Positions 1 to 12,024 are shown, counted from the first letter of the stretch. The stretch: DNA of 64,000 bases from Anastrepha obliqua (GCF_027943255.1 NC_072894.1:132299601-132363600), one strand, 5' to 3'. Notes: generated by a model not told the origin, from the sequence alone. Numbers and translations: made by a program.

Positions 1-660
1 CATATTTTTGTACATGGTTTTAGCTTTTCGTGCTTAGTTTTTGACCAGCTATAAAAATCTTTAAATATATTTTTCATCAGACAGAATAATCGAATTTTTT
101 CTTCCAGAACTAGGTTTCTGAACTAATTTGCACAATTTATTTGAGTCTTTCAGACGAAATAATACAGGAAATTTTATTTGATGTAAAATATTCAAACGAA
201 AGTCAGGCACAACTTTTTTCAAGGCAAGCACTTTTTAGGTGCACTGATTTCCCTATGTATGTGTACACATAGTTGTTTTTGTATTTGAATCAAGCTACTG
301 CTCACAAACTTCCTTTTATTAATGTTCTAATGAATCAACCGCAAAATTTGGTTATTCACAATGCAACTGATCCTTAACGAAATCTCGTCGCTAAGCAAGA
401 TTTGGTGTTTTTGAGAATTTCTTACCGGATAGACTTTGGCAATCAAATTCTAAAATTCGTTAATTGTAATTTGTTTAAAACACTTTCCCTACTAAAATTT
501 GCCAATTGCTTCTGGGACGATGTTCATAAATTTGGTGTTTCTTCTCATTTGACAATAAATGTTGCTGGCGAAATTTCACGGCTGTGAGGTTAGTACAAGC
601 CTTAAGGGGGAAAAAAAGTTAAAAAACTGTAGTACAGCTTGCCGAAATGTTGTAGATTTG
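1..660. other. AT-rich sequence, nothing recognised
   Basis: No coding pattern, RNA gene or repeat family was recognised here. The short open frames in it lack codon structure or family resemblance. SINE-like sequence begins shortly after this stretch. Confidence 0.5.
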
Positions 661-682
661 TGCGTGACTCTAATTTTGTGGA

Positions 683-812
683 GCCGCTTCTCATAAAAAT
701 TTAAAAAGCCCCATTTGCCGTTCGGAGACGGCATACAATTCTTCGTCCCTCCAATCATGGAATAAAATCAAGACGCACACCACAATTTGGAGGAAAAGCT
801 CCGCCAATTAAC
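683..812 (+). repeat. 3' part of tRNA-derived SINE (family A)
   Basis: The stretch matches the 3' half of the SINE seen complete at 49341. It carries the landmarks 'TGCCGTTCGGAG', 'CATCAAGACGCACACCAC' and 'AAGCTC...GCCAATTAA' in the same order. The tRNA-like head is missing, so this is a 5'-truncated copy. Confidence 0.7.
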
Positions 813-931
813 TAACAAACTGTACTGACGTTTATGAGACGAATTAAGAAGCATTTGGCGAAAGCCTGCGGTACTAAAAAAACATGATGCATTCTTGGAG
901 TAAAAGTATAGAAATATATATATAATATATA

Positions 932-995
932 TAATTGGCGCGTACACCCTTTTTGGGTGTTTGGCCGAGCTCCTCCTCGTATTTGTGGTGTGCGT
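932..995 (-). repeat. SINE family A tail, minus strand, cut by hAT
   Basis: Read on the minus strand this is the end of the SINE: ACGC(A)CACCACAAATA..GAGCTCGG, then AAACACCCAAAAAGGGTG and GTACGCGCCAATT. It stops abruptly at about 995, where a hAT-like end begins. The rest of a minus-strand SINE reappears at 3264, on the far side of the transposase. Confidence 0.75.
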
Positions 996-1115
996 AGGGA
1001 TGCAAACGATACATCGATGTTTTTGTTAAATATCCATTAGAATGTCAAAACATCGATACATCGATGTTAGTTTGAGCGATGTTTTTACATCGATGTTTTT
1101 TACTTTTGCTTATTT
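995..1115. mobile_element. Probable left end of hAT element with subterminal ACATCGATGT repeats
   Basis: The sequence starts TAGGGATGCAAACGATA, which suits a hAT terminal repeat. Within 110 bases it holds four copies of the palindrome ACATCGATGT or close variants. hAT elements often carry such short subterminal motifs for transposase binding. The opposite end is not found, so the terminal-repeat call rests on position and composition only. Confidence 0.5.
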
Positions 1116-1661
1116 TTATACTGGTTTTTAGGAAACTTATTTTTTAAAGAGATATTAACTTTTTTCATCAAGTGCTTTTCGCTTTTGTAGGTGAGTTTTT
1201 GTGTGAAGAAAACGGTGAGCTGACTAAACTAAACTGATATCGATTTTCAAGAAAGCATGTTTTGAAGGTGTAGATGCAGGGTTACATAAAGTTTACTTCA
1301 AACTTTTACAACCCTGTTTTTATGCAAAGGTTTATCACACTGTCATTTACTACTTCTTATTTGATCACGTTTTTTTATTCTGTTACTGAGAATTCGCTGG
1401 TGGAATCTGCGATTGGAAATACGTATAATTGAAGTTAGTAAGTACAAACAAAATTGTTTTCATAGTATACAGTTTTCTTTAACACGCAACTCCAATAAAA
1501 TGTCTATTTCGCCATATAAAACGGATTGCTTTACTATATTCCAGTGCGAACGAGGGTTTGTGTGTATATATCTGTATGTATGGTAAGTTTAGTGCGATAT
1601 AAACATATGTTAGTGAATTTGTTAATTTTTTACTTACATAATATAATATTTAGATCCCGAA

Positions 1662-3263
1662 ATGAAATCTTCTAAATTCAAAAGTAAAGTCTGGACCTTC
1701 TTTAAAAAAAATCCAGACAGTTCCGCCACTTGTAAACTCTGCAATAAGAATTTAAGGACATCGGGTAATACATCAAACCTTCGATGCCATGTTGAGAACG
1801 TGCATAAACAAACCTTACCACGAACTCAATCGGACGATAATGACGAATGCTGTGCAGAATTTATTCCACATTCGCTACCAAAACAACGAAAAATTTATGA
1901 AATAATTACAACGCCAAAGGATTCATCATCAACTGCTAAAACAACTGCTTTATCTTCAGGTTCTAGTGAGGTATATGAGATTATAAATGAATCAGAACGT
2001 AGTATACCTGAATATCCGTCTTCGTCAAGTACCACGTCAATGTCCGGAAATAAAACAAAATATCAAATCCCTTTTCCAACCAAATGTTAAGGACTTTTTC
2101 GAACAAGTTAAAAGCATTTCTATTAAAGACGGCACTAGGTCTAAAAAAATCACTGAAGCAATTGTCAATTTCATTATAATGGACAATAAGCCATTTTACG
2201 CGGTGGAGGGAAAGGGATTTTTACAACTAATGAAAGAACTGGTTCCACTCTATAAAGTTCCCAGCAGGGAGACAGTTAAATTGCGCGTGGATGAAAAATA
2301 TGAAGCGTTATCATGTGCTTTTAAAGACTATATTCGTAAAAGTTACACATATTGTCTAACTTATGATATATGGACGGAGCAAATGAAAAACGAGTCGTTC
2401 ATGGGAGTAACAATTAATTTTTTAGACAATTTGCATCTGTTAAGTGGAACTTTAGGCCTTATTGAGCTTCACGAAAGTCACACAGCTGCTTATTTAGGAG
2501 AAAAGTTGTCGCGACTTTTTATAGAGTGGAACGTGGTGACAGATAAAGTTTCTGCTTGCCTAACAGATAACGACAGTACAATGATGAAAATGAATCGGAA
2601 TTTATTCGGCGACAATAAAATAATACCTTGTTTCGCACATACTATAAATTTGGTTGTCACTCAAGCCATTGACAAGTCTACGGAAGTGTCATCATTGATA
2701 AGTAAAGTGCGGGACATTGTTAAGTTTATCAAGAGGAGCGTTAATGCTAGTGATGATTTGCGAAAGAAACAGATGGAAGCTGGAACGTCTGAAGGTGCAA
2801 CCAAAAAGATGATTCTGGACGTCAAAACAAGATGGAACTCTTGTTTTTAAATGTTGGAGAGGTTTGTTCAGTTATCCTCTTTTTTGAGCGAAGTACTTCT
2901 CATTCGCCCGGAAGCACTTTCCATGGTTAATGGCTCTGAGCTGAATAATATCAAAGAAGTAATTGAGTTACTAAAGTCTTTTGAAACTGTTACCAGGGAG
3001 ATTTCTGCGGACTCCTATGTTACTGTTAGCAAGATAATACCCCTGATAAGTTGTTTAAATGAAGCTCTGACTAAAGTTATACCGAGAGACGCTGTTGCTT
3101 TTGAGCTAAAAAATGAATTACAAAAGAATATGAACAAAAGATTCGACAAACTTGAATTCAACTCGATTCTTTCGCTGGCGACTGCATTAGACCCGAGATT
3201 CAAATTGCTACACTTTAAGGATGCTTTGGCAAAAAGCAAAACAGTTTTTTATTTGAACAACTT
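1662..3263 (+). pseudogene. hAT transposase pseudogene with BED zinc finger
   Basis: This is a decayed transposase gene of the hAT superfamily. The first part (1662-2090) encodes a BED-type zinc finger, with CKLC followed by HVENVH. The reading then moves to another frame near 2050-2085, which implies a +1 frameshift, and continues 1987-3263. hAT signatures are visible: CFAHTINLVV near 2629, KTRWNS near 2823 and ALDPRFK near 3184. An in-frame TAA at 2848 interrupts TRWNSCF/MLERF, where the family usually has an aromatic residue, so one substitution probably made it. The C-terminal dimerisation region is lost at about 3263, where a minus-strand SINE starts. The element is non-functional but recognisable over about 530 residues. 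Known family roles are DNA binding through the BED finger and cut-and-paste transposition with 8-bp target duplications. Confidence 0.9.
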
Positions 3264-3422
3264 CATAAGAGGAGCTTTTTCATGGCAGAAATACACTCGA
3301 GGGCTTGCCATTGCCTGCCGAGGGGCCACCACTATTAGAAAAATGTTTTTCTTAATTTGGTGTTTCACCGAGATTCGAACCTACGTTCTCTCTGTGAATT
3401 CCAAACCATTCGGCTACGGCGG
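3264..3422 (-). repeat. SINE family A head and body, minus strand
   Basis: On the minus strand this begins CCGCCGTAGCCGAATGG (A-box-like) and continues to GGTTCGAATCTCGGTGAA (B box). The body carries GCCCCTCGGCAGGCAATGG and TTTCTGCCATGAAAAAGCTC. It abuts the broken end of the hAT transposase. Together with the tail at 932-995 it may be one SINE split by the hAT insertion. Confidence 0.85.
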
Positions 3423-3436
3423 AAAAAGTAGCAAAA

Positions 3437-3900
3437 AATATTGGTGAAATATTCAAAATCGGTGATTATGGTTTCCAAGTAGTGAAGGAATTTAGGTGCC
3501 TAGGAGTACACATTACATAATCATGACAATAAAATTTCGAACGAAGAAAACGAAGATTTCACTGTTTCGCCCTATTATTACCGCACCCACTTTGCTTTAC
3601 GGTAGTGAAACCTGGTGACTCAACGATGCGTATAAACAGAAGCTGTTGATATTTGAGAGGAGAGTTCTGCGAAAAATTCTAGGCGCGATATGTAACGAAG
3701 ACGAATGGCGTAAGCGCTACAATTATGAACTCAAAAACCTGTACGCGCACCCGTTTGTAATAACCGCAATAATGACCAACAGAATGAGATGGGCAGGTCG
3801 CATAGTACAAGGCAATCGAAAGTGCCACAGGCAGAGAAAAAGGGGGCGCCTGCCATTTAAAAGGATTGATGCTGTAGCTGAGGATGCAGTTTTTGTTTTT
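3437..3900 (+). pseudogene. Non-LTR retrotransposon fragment, reverse transcriptase C-terminal part
   Basis: Conceptual translation gives the region after the RT palm: VVKEFRCLGVHIT, then TAPTLLYGSETW, an in-frame stop, and IFERRVLRKILGAI followed by NRMRWAGRIVQ. This pattern (YGSETW, FERRVLRKI, LRWAGHV) is typical of the thumb and C-terminal part of many LINE polyproteins. Stops and the missing palm catalytic FADD show it is a dead 5'-truncated copy. The LINE clade cannot be fixed from this piece. Confidence 0.8.
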
Positions 3901-4217
3901 TTTTTTTGGATTTCGGTCATGGAGGCATCTACTGCAGCAGATGAAGACCGGATCAGTGTTGTCCAACCAACAATGATGATTATGCTTGAAGGGAAGTGGT
4001 CATCGGTTGTTGAATGTAATATTCAAATGATAAGGAAAACCTGCAATTCTCATTATTCACATTTCAAATTCCAATTTAATAACACAGTACAGTCCGGACA
4101 TAGTGAATTAATGCGTGCAGGGCCTGTTCACTGAACTAAGATTGTTCATGGAACTTAAATCAGAAATTTAAAGATCCTGAAACATTTTATTTGAAATATC
4201 AAATCATATACAAATTC

Positions 4218-4400
4218 GGCCGCCGTCGCCGAATACATGAAACACCAAAATGGAAGTTTTTCCAATAGCGATTGCCCCTCGGCAGGCAATGACAAACCAC
4301 CGAGTGTATTTCTGCCATGAAAAAGCTCGTCATGAAAAATATCTGCCGTTCGGAGTCGGCTTAAAATCGTAGGTCCCTCCAAACATCCAAAAAGGGTGTA
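4218..4400 (+). repeat. SINE family A, internally deleted copy
   Basis: The head GCCGCCGTCGCCGAAT is joined directly to ATGAAACACCAAAATGG, so much of the tRNA-like region with the B box is deleted. The body then follows with GCCCCTCGGCAGGCAATG, TTTCTGCCATGAAAAAGCTC, CTGCCGTTCGGAGTCGGC and the terminal CCAAAAAGGGTGTA. Confidence 0.8.
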
Positions 4401-5732
4401 AAAGTCAATATTTATTTATTTTTTATGCAATTCAAATAATAAAAAATTAAAAATTTCAAATTACTTTTTTTCGAACTATAAATTCATCTCTAAAAATTTG
4501 AAGGGTAAGTATATTATAAGGAGCGAATTTGTGTTAACTTCGGCCCGCTCATTATCCAGCTTCTGAGGCCCATATAACTTGGTCTAAATTCAATTCTCAA
4601 TATTTATTCGCTCCATTGCCTGCCTATCTGTTTGTATACTGCAACTGTCTAGTTCAGAAGTGTCAAATATGATTGTCGTATGACGCCATTTGGAAAAAAT
4701 TGCAAATCTTTCGATAGGGTGATTAATTTTGTGCCACCTTATAGTTGCTTGAAATTCAAAATTAAAGTGACCTACATTCAAAATTATATACTGCAACCAA
4801 TTTTCAGTCTAATCGCGAAAACATATATTTTCTAGATTTTGTTTGATGTTGTTGTATTTTGTTCTTTTAACCCATTACACGACCTGATGATTTCTAATGG
4901 AATGACACTCGTAAATTCTACGTTAAGTGCCCGTATTTATAGATTCATATCATTAGATGATTAACTAAATTGCAGCGACAGCAGCGACTTTTTAAATAGA
5001 ACATCGCAATTAACGCAAAAAGCTATTTCTCTCTCCCGCACTCACTACCGAAGCGTCGAACCAATTTTTAGTGTCTTATTGCCGGTGTTGTTGTTGCTAT
5101 TGTTTTTTATTATTGCTCATTCTATTGCATTGTGTACAAGCAATAACGCGATTACTGCGATTACTGTGATTACTGCGCGCGCTTGTCTTACTGCCAAGCG
5201 CTGAAAAAGTTTAAAGTAGCAATTACTGCTTTCATGACGGTCTTACAGCTACGATTTTTTTTTTTTAATTTTATTTCTATTGTATTAACATTTATGGCTA
5301 ATTTTAATGAAGGAAATCAAAGTGGGCAGCCCAGCGTGGCAGTGGAAATGTGCGAGACTGCTATTTAATTTCAATTCCATATGAATATTTCGAAATTTTC
5401 AAGGCACTCCAACGACGGGCAACGTTCTACGGCATAGCCGAAAAGCCAAGCGGCCAAGAAGTCGCGTGTAAGGAACAATAGGATCGATCAGCAAGGCCAT
5501 AGCCGGCGTTGTTTGCAATTAAGACTATAATAAAGCTAAAATTATTAACTTCTGCGCCAAAAAAACTATTAGCTTAAAAAGCGACATACATGCACACATA
5601 CACACGCAATTGAAAGTCATTTAAAAAACTATTATGTATAGTCATGCAAATTGAAGAGTCAAAAAAAGTCGTTATTAATAGTGGCACTCAAAAAAAGCTG
5701 CTTGAACAGCAGCATATTTGTACCTGCATAAA

Positions 5733-5763
<31 letters not shown>

Positions 5764-6420
5764 GTGTGTACATATGCATATGTTGTGCAGCAAGTCTTTT
5801 ATGACAGCTCAAAGTAAAATTTGTCCAATAAGTTGTGCGCTTTCCCATTTCAGAACTTAATTTTTTTGACATTAATTTGTTGTTAAGCGCTTTTTTGATT
5901 TTGCAAAATATTTTATTTTTTATTTTTGCCACTAATTAGTGCATGCAAATATATTTACAAATAAAGCTAAAACAAAAATAAAAAAAAATATTAATTCCCA
6001 ATTCAAAATAATTATGAAAAATTAAATGAAAGGTTGGTTTAAGTTGAGTTGGAGTACCAAGAGATGCCCTCACATATACCGAATACGTCCATAGTGCTAA
6101 CCGGAGCACTCACAAGCGTCGGGCCCTACTCTCATTAAACGAAAGCAAAGACAAGCAGCGTTGCTATCTCTTTAGCAAACTGGAGTAGCCTTTCTACTCC
6201 TTTGCAAATGGCCGACGCCAAATCCTGTAGGTGTGAGGTAGTAGCCTTCATGCCGCCTATCGAGTGCTGGACACATACATCTTACATGCTTTACGTATAC
6301 AGATTTATATAGCATTTGTGGGCAAATAAACTATATTTTAATAAAATTTATTAAAATTAAATTAGAAAGACATAGATTTTACAAAATTTCTCAATGAGTG
6401 CTAGTGCTATAGTTAATTTA
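4401..6420. other. Intergenic AT-rich DNA, no gene seen
   Basis: No ORF here has recognisable family features. A CATA microsatellite lies at 5736-5762 (about six units). A slightly GC-richer patch at 5400-5515 and another at 6060-6270 look like diverged repeat debris but could not be assigned. Confidence 0.5.
5736..5762. repeat. (CATA)n microsatellite
   Basis: Uninterrupted tetranucleotide tract of roughly six to seven CATA units. Similar short tracts recur near 13740, 14037, 20758, 41325 and 42062. Confidence 0.85.
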
Positions 6421-6439
6421 TGCAGTGTATATGAATATC

Positions 6440-7075
6440 GGCCTTAATAATCGCGATATCAGTTTCCCCTTTTCCAAAACGAAGCACCTCCTGTCATCAA
6501 GCAAACGGTCGGCGCACTCGCGCATCGGTACCCTCGTCACTGTTAACAGTTGTGATTTCGAGGTAGTAAGAGACTTCGTTTATCTAGTAACCAGCATTAA
6601 CACCGCCTTGAAATCCAACGAAGAGTCTCTTGCCAACAAGTGATACTTTGGACAACATCCGATGAACCGCACGCTGGGAGTGTTTAAGAGAAAGATTCTG
6701 CGTAAGATTTTTGGACCTTTGCTCGTTGGCGACGACGAGCATCGTAGGCGATGGAACGATGAGCTGTATGAGCTTTACGACGACTCCGACATAACACAGC
6801 GAATACGAGTAAAGATCCAGCAACTTCGTTAGTTGGGTCATGTCGTCCGAATAGATACAAATTCTGCAACTCTAAAAGTATTCGATGTGGTACAAGCTGG
6901 TGGTAGCAGAGAAAGAGGAAGGTCTTCCCTGTGTTGGAAAGATCAAGTGGAGAAGGACTTGGCTTCGGTTGGTGTGTCCAACTGGCGCCGGTTAGCACGA
7001 GAAAGGAACGACTGGAGTGCTTTGGTAAACTCGGTCAAAAGCGAGAAAAAAGTTATCACGCCAATCAAGAAAAAG
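6440..7075 (+). pseudogene. LINE fragment, RT thumb to C-terminus
   Basis: Translated in pieces, the region reads KTKHLLSSSKRSAHSRIG, then VTVNSCDFEVVRDFVYL, KRKILRKIFGPL, RRRWNDELYELYDDSDI and, after a stop, LGHVVRIDTN, GRSSLCWKDQVEKDL and NWRRLARERNDW. This is the usual order downstream of the RT active site in a family of insect non-LTR elements. At least two in-frame stops (after SLANK near 6643, and near 6831) make it a pseudogene. It differs in sequence from the fragments at 3437 and 10935, so several LINE lineages have been active. Confidence 0.85.
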
Positions 7076-8487
7076 AAGAAGTGTATATACCGAGTACGTA
7101 TTTGAGTAGTAAAGTCCTCACTCGACGAAGCCTTCCTTTCTAGCCTGTCTGTTTAACTAACACAGGAGTTCAGCTGATGGCAATATCATTCGAGTTGACC
7201 CGATCGACGGTGTATACCTCAAAAGATGGAAAAATGAGTTGCTTCACAGCTTAGAGTATTTTTTTTTTATTTCGGCATCAGCAATCCATAAGTTTAAGAT
7301 GAGTAGGGGATTAGTCTTCTGCATCCGATCATGAGTCCGAGGCTGTCGGCTTTGCCACCAGGTTGGCAAGACGTAGGAATTTCTTCCTCGCTGATTGAAA
7401 GGTTGTACCGCCTTGACTCCGTCGACAGAGTCTCGTTAGCAAAAGTAGCGGAAGCCAAGACCAGGACAAGAAAAATAGGACAGTGGGTGAATGTTTCACT
7501 CGACGGAGCGGGGCATTTGGAGAGGAGTGGCTGTGGTATTCTCATTGCCCATTGCCCATTAAGCCCGCAAAGAAGAAGATATTCAAGATATAGAAGATAT
7601 AGAAGATGGTGGCATGGAGCAAATGTATATACGTATATGAGTAAATAGAGATTTAAATAGCATAAAAGTAACTTTGTCAAAATATAATTAATTCTTTGAG
7701 TTCATACAAAACATGTTTTTTATTTGGTTTGTTAGAAATAAATAAACATTAGACTCCGCGAAACAACTCATGTCAAATAAAACCAGACTTCATTATATGT
7801 GCATATGTATGCATGTATGTACATATGCAATTACCCAAAATTGTGTTCTACTCAAAAAATAAGTCTGCGCAACCTGTCCTAATAACATTTGCGAGACAAA
7901 TCCACCAGACGCCGCGGAAATAAACAAATAAACAACCTGGAAGGTGGACGTTAATAAAAACACAAACAAAAAACACACATTCTACTGAAAACATAAATAA
8001 ACAAAATGTCAAGTAATAAAGCAAAGCAAAGCCAAAGCTGCTATTGATAAATGGCCAAAGCCGTGAATTAGCGCATAGAGACACTGCAAGTCAACAGGCA
8101 GAGTCAGCAGAGCCAGCTGATTGGTAATTGTGTTGCACGCGAAACAGATTAGCAACAACGAAACAAAATAAGAAACCAGCGCTCTGGGGCATTGGTAAAA
8201 TCAGTTTCTACATAAGCAAACGCAAAAAAACAAAAAGCTATCCATATAACTGTGGCCAAAGTACAAAAGTTGTGTAGAAAAAGACAAGAAAGACTGAACA
8301 GAAAGAAAAAATCTTAAAAGCTATAAAAATCATAAAAACCAAAGGAAAATAAACAGAAAACTCGTCAAACTAGTTGTGGCATGTTGCGGGCTGCGGCTGC
8401 GCAGCAGAAGTTGATGATTGTTGCCAAACCGCGCATGCAGCGACTAACTACGAGTACTTATGTGTGTATGTGTATATATGTATATTA
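7076..8487. other. Intergenic DNA, unassigned
   Basis: The patch 7320-7560 is more GC-rich and stays open on both strands (331-aa-scale features absent; about 105 and 128 codons). Neither product resembles a family I know. The rest is AT-rich with TATG/CATA tracts near 7800-7830. Confidence 0.4.
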
Positions 8488-9058
8488 GGCCGGGTCGATT
8501 TTTGGGGAGGCAAAAAAATCGCCCATTGCTCTGTGAAAATCATATTCTAGGGATCAAAATAAGAAACTTTGCCGAAGGAACCATACCTCTAAAATGAATT
8601 CTGATGTCCCCAAATTTGGGTCGAACTTGTAGTGTCTTTTGTGGGGAGGCAAAAAAATCGCCCATTGCTCTGTGAAAATCATATTCTAGGGATCAAAATA
8701 AGAAACTTTGCCGAAGGAACAATACCTCTAAAACGAATTCTGATGTCCCCCAATTTGGGTCGAACTTTTTAGTTTCTTTTCTATAACTCACTTAAATTAA
8801 TTTTTTCATTTACATATGTTCTGCCTAAATAAATTTCTTAAGAGAAAAAATAGATATTATTATAAATAAATAAAAATAAAGAAAAAACATAGCCATTTAG
8901 CTGATTTTTTCATGTAAAGGCCAAAAATTTTGATATTTTTAAAGTGGGCGACATCAGAATTTGTTTTAGAGGTAGGGTTCCTTCGGCAAAGTTTCTTATT
9001 TTGATCCCTAGAATACGATTTTCACAGTGCAATGAGCGATTTTTAAATCGAGCCGCCC
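8488..9058. mobile_element. MITE with long terminal inverted repeats, TA-flanked
   Basis: The left end GGCCGGGTCGATTTTTGG and right end (minus) GGGCGGCTCGATTT are related. They are followed by matching inverted blocks containing GGGATCAAAATAAGAAACTT and GCCGAAGGAACC. The arms extend about 130 bases. The left arm is present twice in tandem with a 139-base offset (8504 and 8643). Both ends are flanked by TA, as expected for Tc1/mariner-mobilised elements. The interior is AT-rich with no transposase, so it is non-autonomous. Confidence 0.8.
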
Positions 9059-10379
9059 TAATGTATATGTATAAGTGTATTCCTTGTATGCTTATTCAAG
9101 CCAAACTCTCATTATTCGGCGCATTATTACAATACCTAAACTCAGTAATCTACCAAGTTGTGAAGTGAGCACAAAAAAAAAATTAAAATGTTTGGTGACA
9201 TTTTAAAGCTTGAAATTCGGCAACATAGCGTATAACAGCTGCACCCACACAGCACCTGATTGCGGCTACATTGGAGCTCCACTCAAAGGCTGAACTCGAA
9301 TTACTAAAAGGTAGGATTTCGCCGTAAAATTAAAGTATATTTTTTTATTAAAAATTTAACAAGCCATACTAATTGAAAGCGCCGAAAAATCATCGTTTAC
9401 TAAAAGCACTCAACCGTCTGCTTCCAGCAAGCATTTCGACACATAAATAAAAGCAATTTATACATTTAAATTTTTAATTAACACAACACCAATTTGAATC
9501 GAATCGCACTTTGCATGCCCAACCGCTGCAGCCCCCTCCCGTCTAACGTCGCAAATTAAGTTCGAGTCTCGCACAAGTAATTTCTTTTACTTGTTCATAA
9601 AACAATAAGCGCGATAGCAATCAGATAAATTATTTGCACACTTCAAATTTTCATTAAAATAAATGTTTGGCTTTCGTTTCTCCTCGCTCTTTCTCTTTCT
9701 GTTTCATTTTGGTTAAAATGCTTATAAGCGAATACGCATGGCAAACGACCTTGAACTTACAAATATACGGGCATTTATACAAATACATACGTACATAATG
9801 TTAACTGGATCACTTCCCAGTGAAAATAGTAAAATTAAAAAAGTATTTTTGGTTTTTCTAAAATTGGCTCCAGTCGCAAAAAATTATTCAGGGATTCCAT
9901 CCGCTGCCAAAACAAACACTACGCTGAAAGGTTCATTAAACTTTAAAATACACTAAATAAATTTAGCTGAAAATTGTAAGGCTTCTAGGTGTTTCTGAAC
10001 TAAGACAACGGAATGCGTAAATTCATTGAAAGGTGCGAAACAAAACATCGAAGTGAAATGTATTGCAATGCACCGGCAGGCATCCTTTTTGCTGGAAAGA
10101 TTTTTCTGCTATTTTTCTGGTACGCTCTTTAAGGAAATGTGGCTGCAAACTGCCCTACACACACTGTGACCTGTGCACTAAAATCTATTGTTTCCGTATT
10201 CACCAACCTGTAGTAAATTTAGAGGCACTACTAGTTCGCGTATTTCTTCATCTTCATAATGAGATTTTAGAAAATTTTTATTTTTTTCTAGGCTTGATAT
10301 ATTCTTTATATCGTGTGTTTTTTGAGAGCTTGAGACTTAAAATAATAATAAGAGCCAGAAATGTTATGGGTATGAATTT
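9059..10379. other. Intergenic AT-rich DNA, nothing recognised
   Basis: No gene, RNA or element was recognised. Open frames such as 10063-10455 have no family resemblance and run into the transposase relic on the opposite strand. Confidence 0.5.
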
Positions 10380-10660
10380 TTTTAATTATAATCTGGTAGA
10401 AAAGAAAACAAAAATTCAGCCAGAAAGGCTCGGTAGCAGTCGCCATTCACCGTAGCCGCAGCCTTCCTCATTTTGAAAGAAATAAGGATCGATCATGCCG
10501 CCAGTGCTCTATGAACTTCACAAACACATTTTTTTTTTTTTTTTGTTTCAAAGTAAATTTCCTCAATCTTGAAGCGTGGTTCTGCCGTTGGACGATTCAT
10601 GATGTCTTGCCAAACCTTACTGAACAAAAATCGCAGTTGCCAGCTGAACACAGTTTGCCA
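10380..10660 (-). pseudogene. Tc1/mariner-type transposase relic
   Basis: On the minus strand, GGMIDPYFFQNE (about 10470-10505) is followed after a frame change by TVNGDCYRAFLAEFLF. This is the block between the first and second catalytic Asp in one mariner-like lineage (PYFF..., VNG..YR.M...F). The upstream part to 10660 stays partly open but could not be aligned. The copy is broken by frameshifts and a T-tract. Confidence 0.6.
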
Positions 10661-10934
10661 TGGTTAGCGATATCGATAGTTCTCATTTAGCTAAATAAGC
10701 AAACGATACTTTTATAAAATATTTTAAACTATCAACCCTTACAAAGTTTAAGTGAATTTTTGATGATTTTGCATGATTTTTAAAGCTACAGCAATTAAAA
10801 ATGGTCGCGGCAGAGTGTTGACAGCAGCATTTGCTATCACGAGTTTTCGAAATTACTTTTCTCGATTCCGTTTACAAATTACATTGAAAATTATATCAAA
10901 TGTGTTTGTTTTCCATTTTTTTGTATTATCGACC

Positions 10935-11510
10935 TTCTTAGGAGGACAAGAGTACATCCAAGATCGACTTGTTGGAGCAAACAGAGCTTTCTACGACAGC
11001 CTGAAACTATTAAAATCCAGACTACTCTTGCGCAGTTGCAAACACGGTATTTCTTCTTCTTCTTTCTTCGATCGACAGTCGTCCACTAAATATAGTATTT
11101 ACAAAACAATAAAAATACCATTTTTGACTTATGGCTGTTAGTCATGGGTAATGTCAATCAATGATAAACAAAATCTTCAAACTTTCGATAGAAGAGTCTT
11201 ACGAAAAGTGTATGATCCAATCCGGGTTGAGGATGGTTGTTATAGAATCAGGAACTGCTGCGGATTTGCAAAGATGAAGATGTCGTTAAGTTTATCAAAT
11301 TACACCGACTCCAATGGTCAGGTCATGTCAGGCGCATAAGTAATGAAAGTCCCCAAAAATCCTTCTTAAATTGCAACGAAATAGCCACCAGATGTAAACG
11401 AAGACCTTGGAAACGCTAGAAACGGAAAATACATCACCGGTGGTGGCTTGCTATCTTTCATCGTGTAACTAGGAGAAGGCTAGTTGATGAAGCTAAAGCT
11501 TGAAGATGAT
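10935..11510 (+). pseudogene. LINE fragment, RT C-terminal region
   Basis: Translation gives GANRAFYDSLKLLKSRLLLR, then YKTIKIPFLTYGC, SWVMSINDKQNLQ, FDRRVLRKVYDPIRVEDG and, across frames, LHRLQWSGHVRR and RRRLVDEAKA. These are landmarks of the post-palm portion of a non-LTR retrotransposon ORF2. Stops and at least one frameshift are present. A mariner relic on the other strand begins immediately after it. Confidence 0.85.
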
Positions 11511-11544
11511 GGGAAGCACAAATTTAAAGTATGTATGTTTTTCT

Positions 11545-11960
11545 TTCAACTCTGTGCATTTGCTAAATCAAAGTCTAAACAAGTCATTTATTCAATGTAT
11601 TGTTCATAGCCAACCAATACTTTCGTCCAGTTCTTAATAAATTTTTTGGACTATTTCTCGAAGAAAATAGCTGGTCCCCTAATATAACGAATGAAATGAG
11701 TCAATTTTTAATTCCTTCGAAAGACCTGCAGCGGTGACCCGTCAAACCATCCAACATCAACATTCGGTAGAACTAAATAGTAATCCGAAGGTGCAATGTC
11801 TGCTGAGTAGGGCGGGTGGGGGTAAAACTTTCCATTTGGTTGGTTTCAAGTATGTGTTAACACACTTGCCTACTGGCATAAGACTCAATCTTGGTTTGCC
11901 CCAGTTTCTGTTTTTACTTTTTTCTTTCATTTCTCGATTCAAGACAATTAGTTATAGCTG
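11545..11960 (-). pseudogene. mariner transposase relic
   Basis: The minus-strand translation carries VNTYLKPTKWKVLPPPALL, matching the mariner block just after the second catalytic Asp (family pattern: K.YLE.L.WEVLPHP.YSPD). Downstream pieces NWTKVLVGYEQYIE fit the mariner C-terminus before its stop. The copy has stops and frameshifts and lacks the N-terminal DNA-binding half. It lies back to back with two LINE fragments. Confidence 0.8.
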
Positions 11961-12024
11961 ACCCCATCGCCAGTTAAGATAAAAAAAAGCCTACAATATG
12001 ATCAGAAAAATGCTATACCTATCA

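Noticed and set aside
7294..7680. Open frames on both strands in a GC-richer patch
   Set aside because: Neither product shows codon structure or a recognisable family; probably repeat debris.
10664..10680. TATCGATA motif as a DRE promoter
   Set aside because: A single match next to transposon remnants with no gene start nearby.
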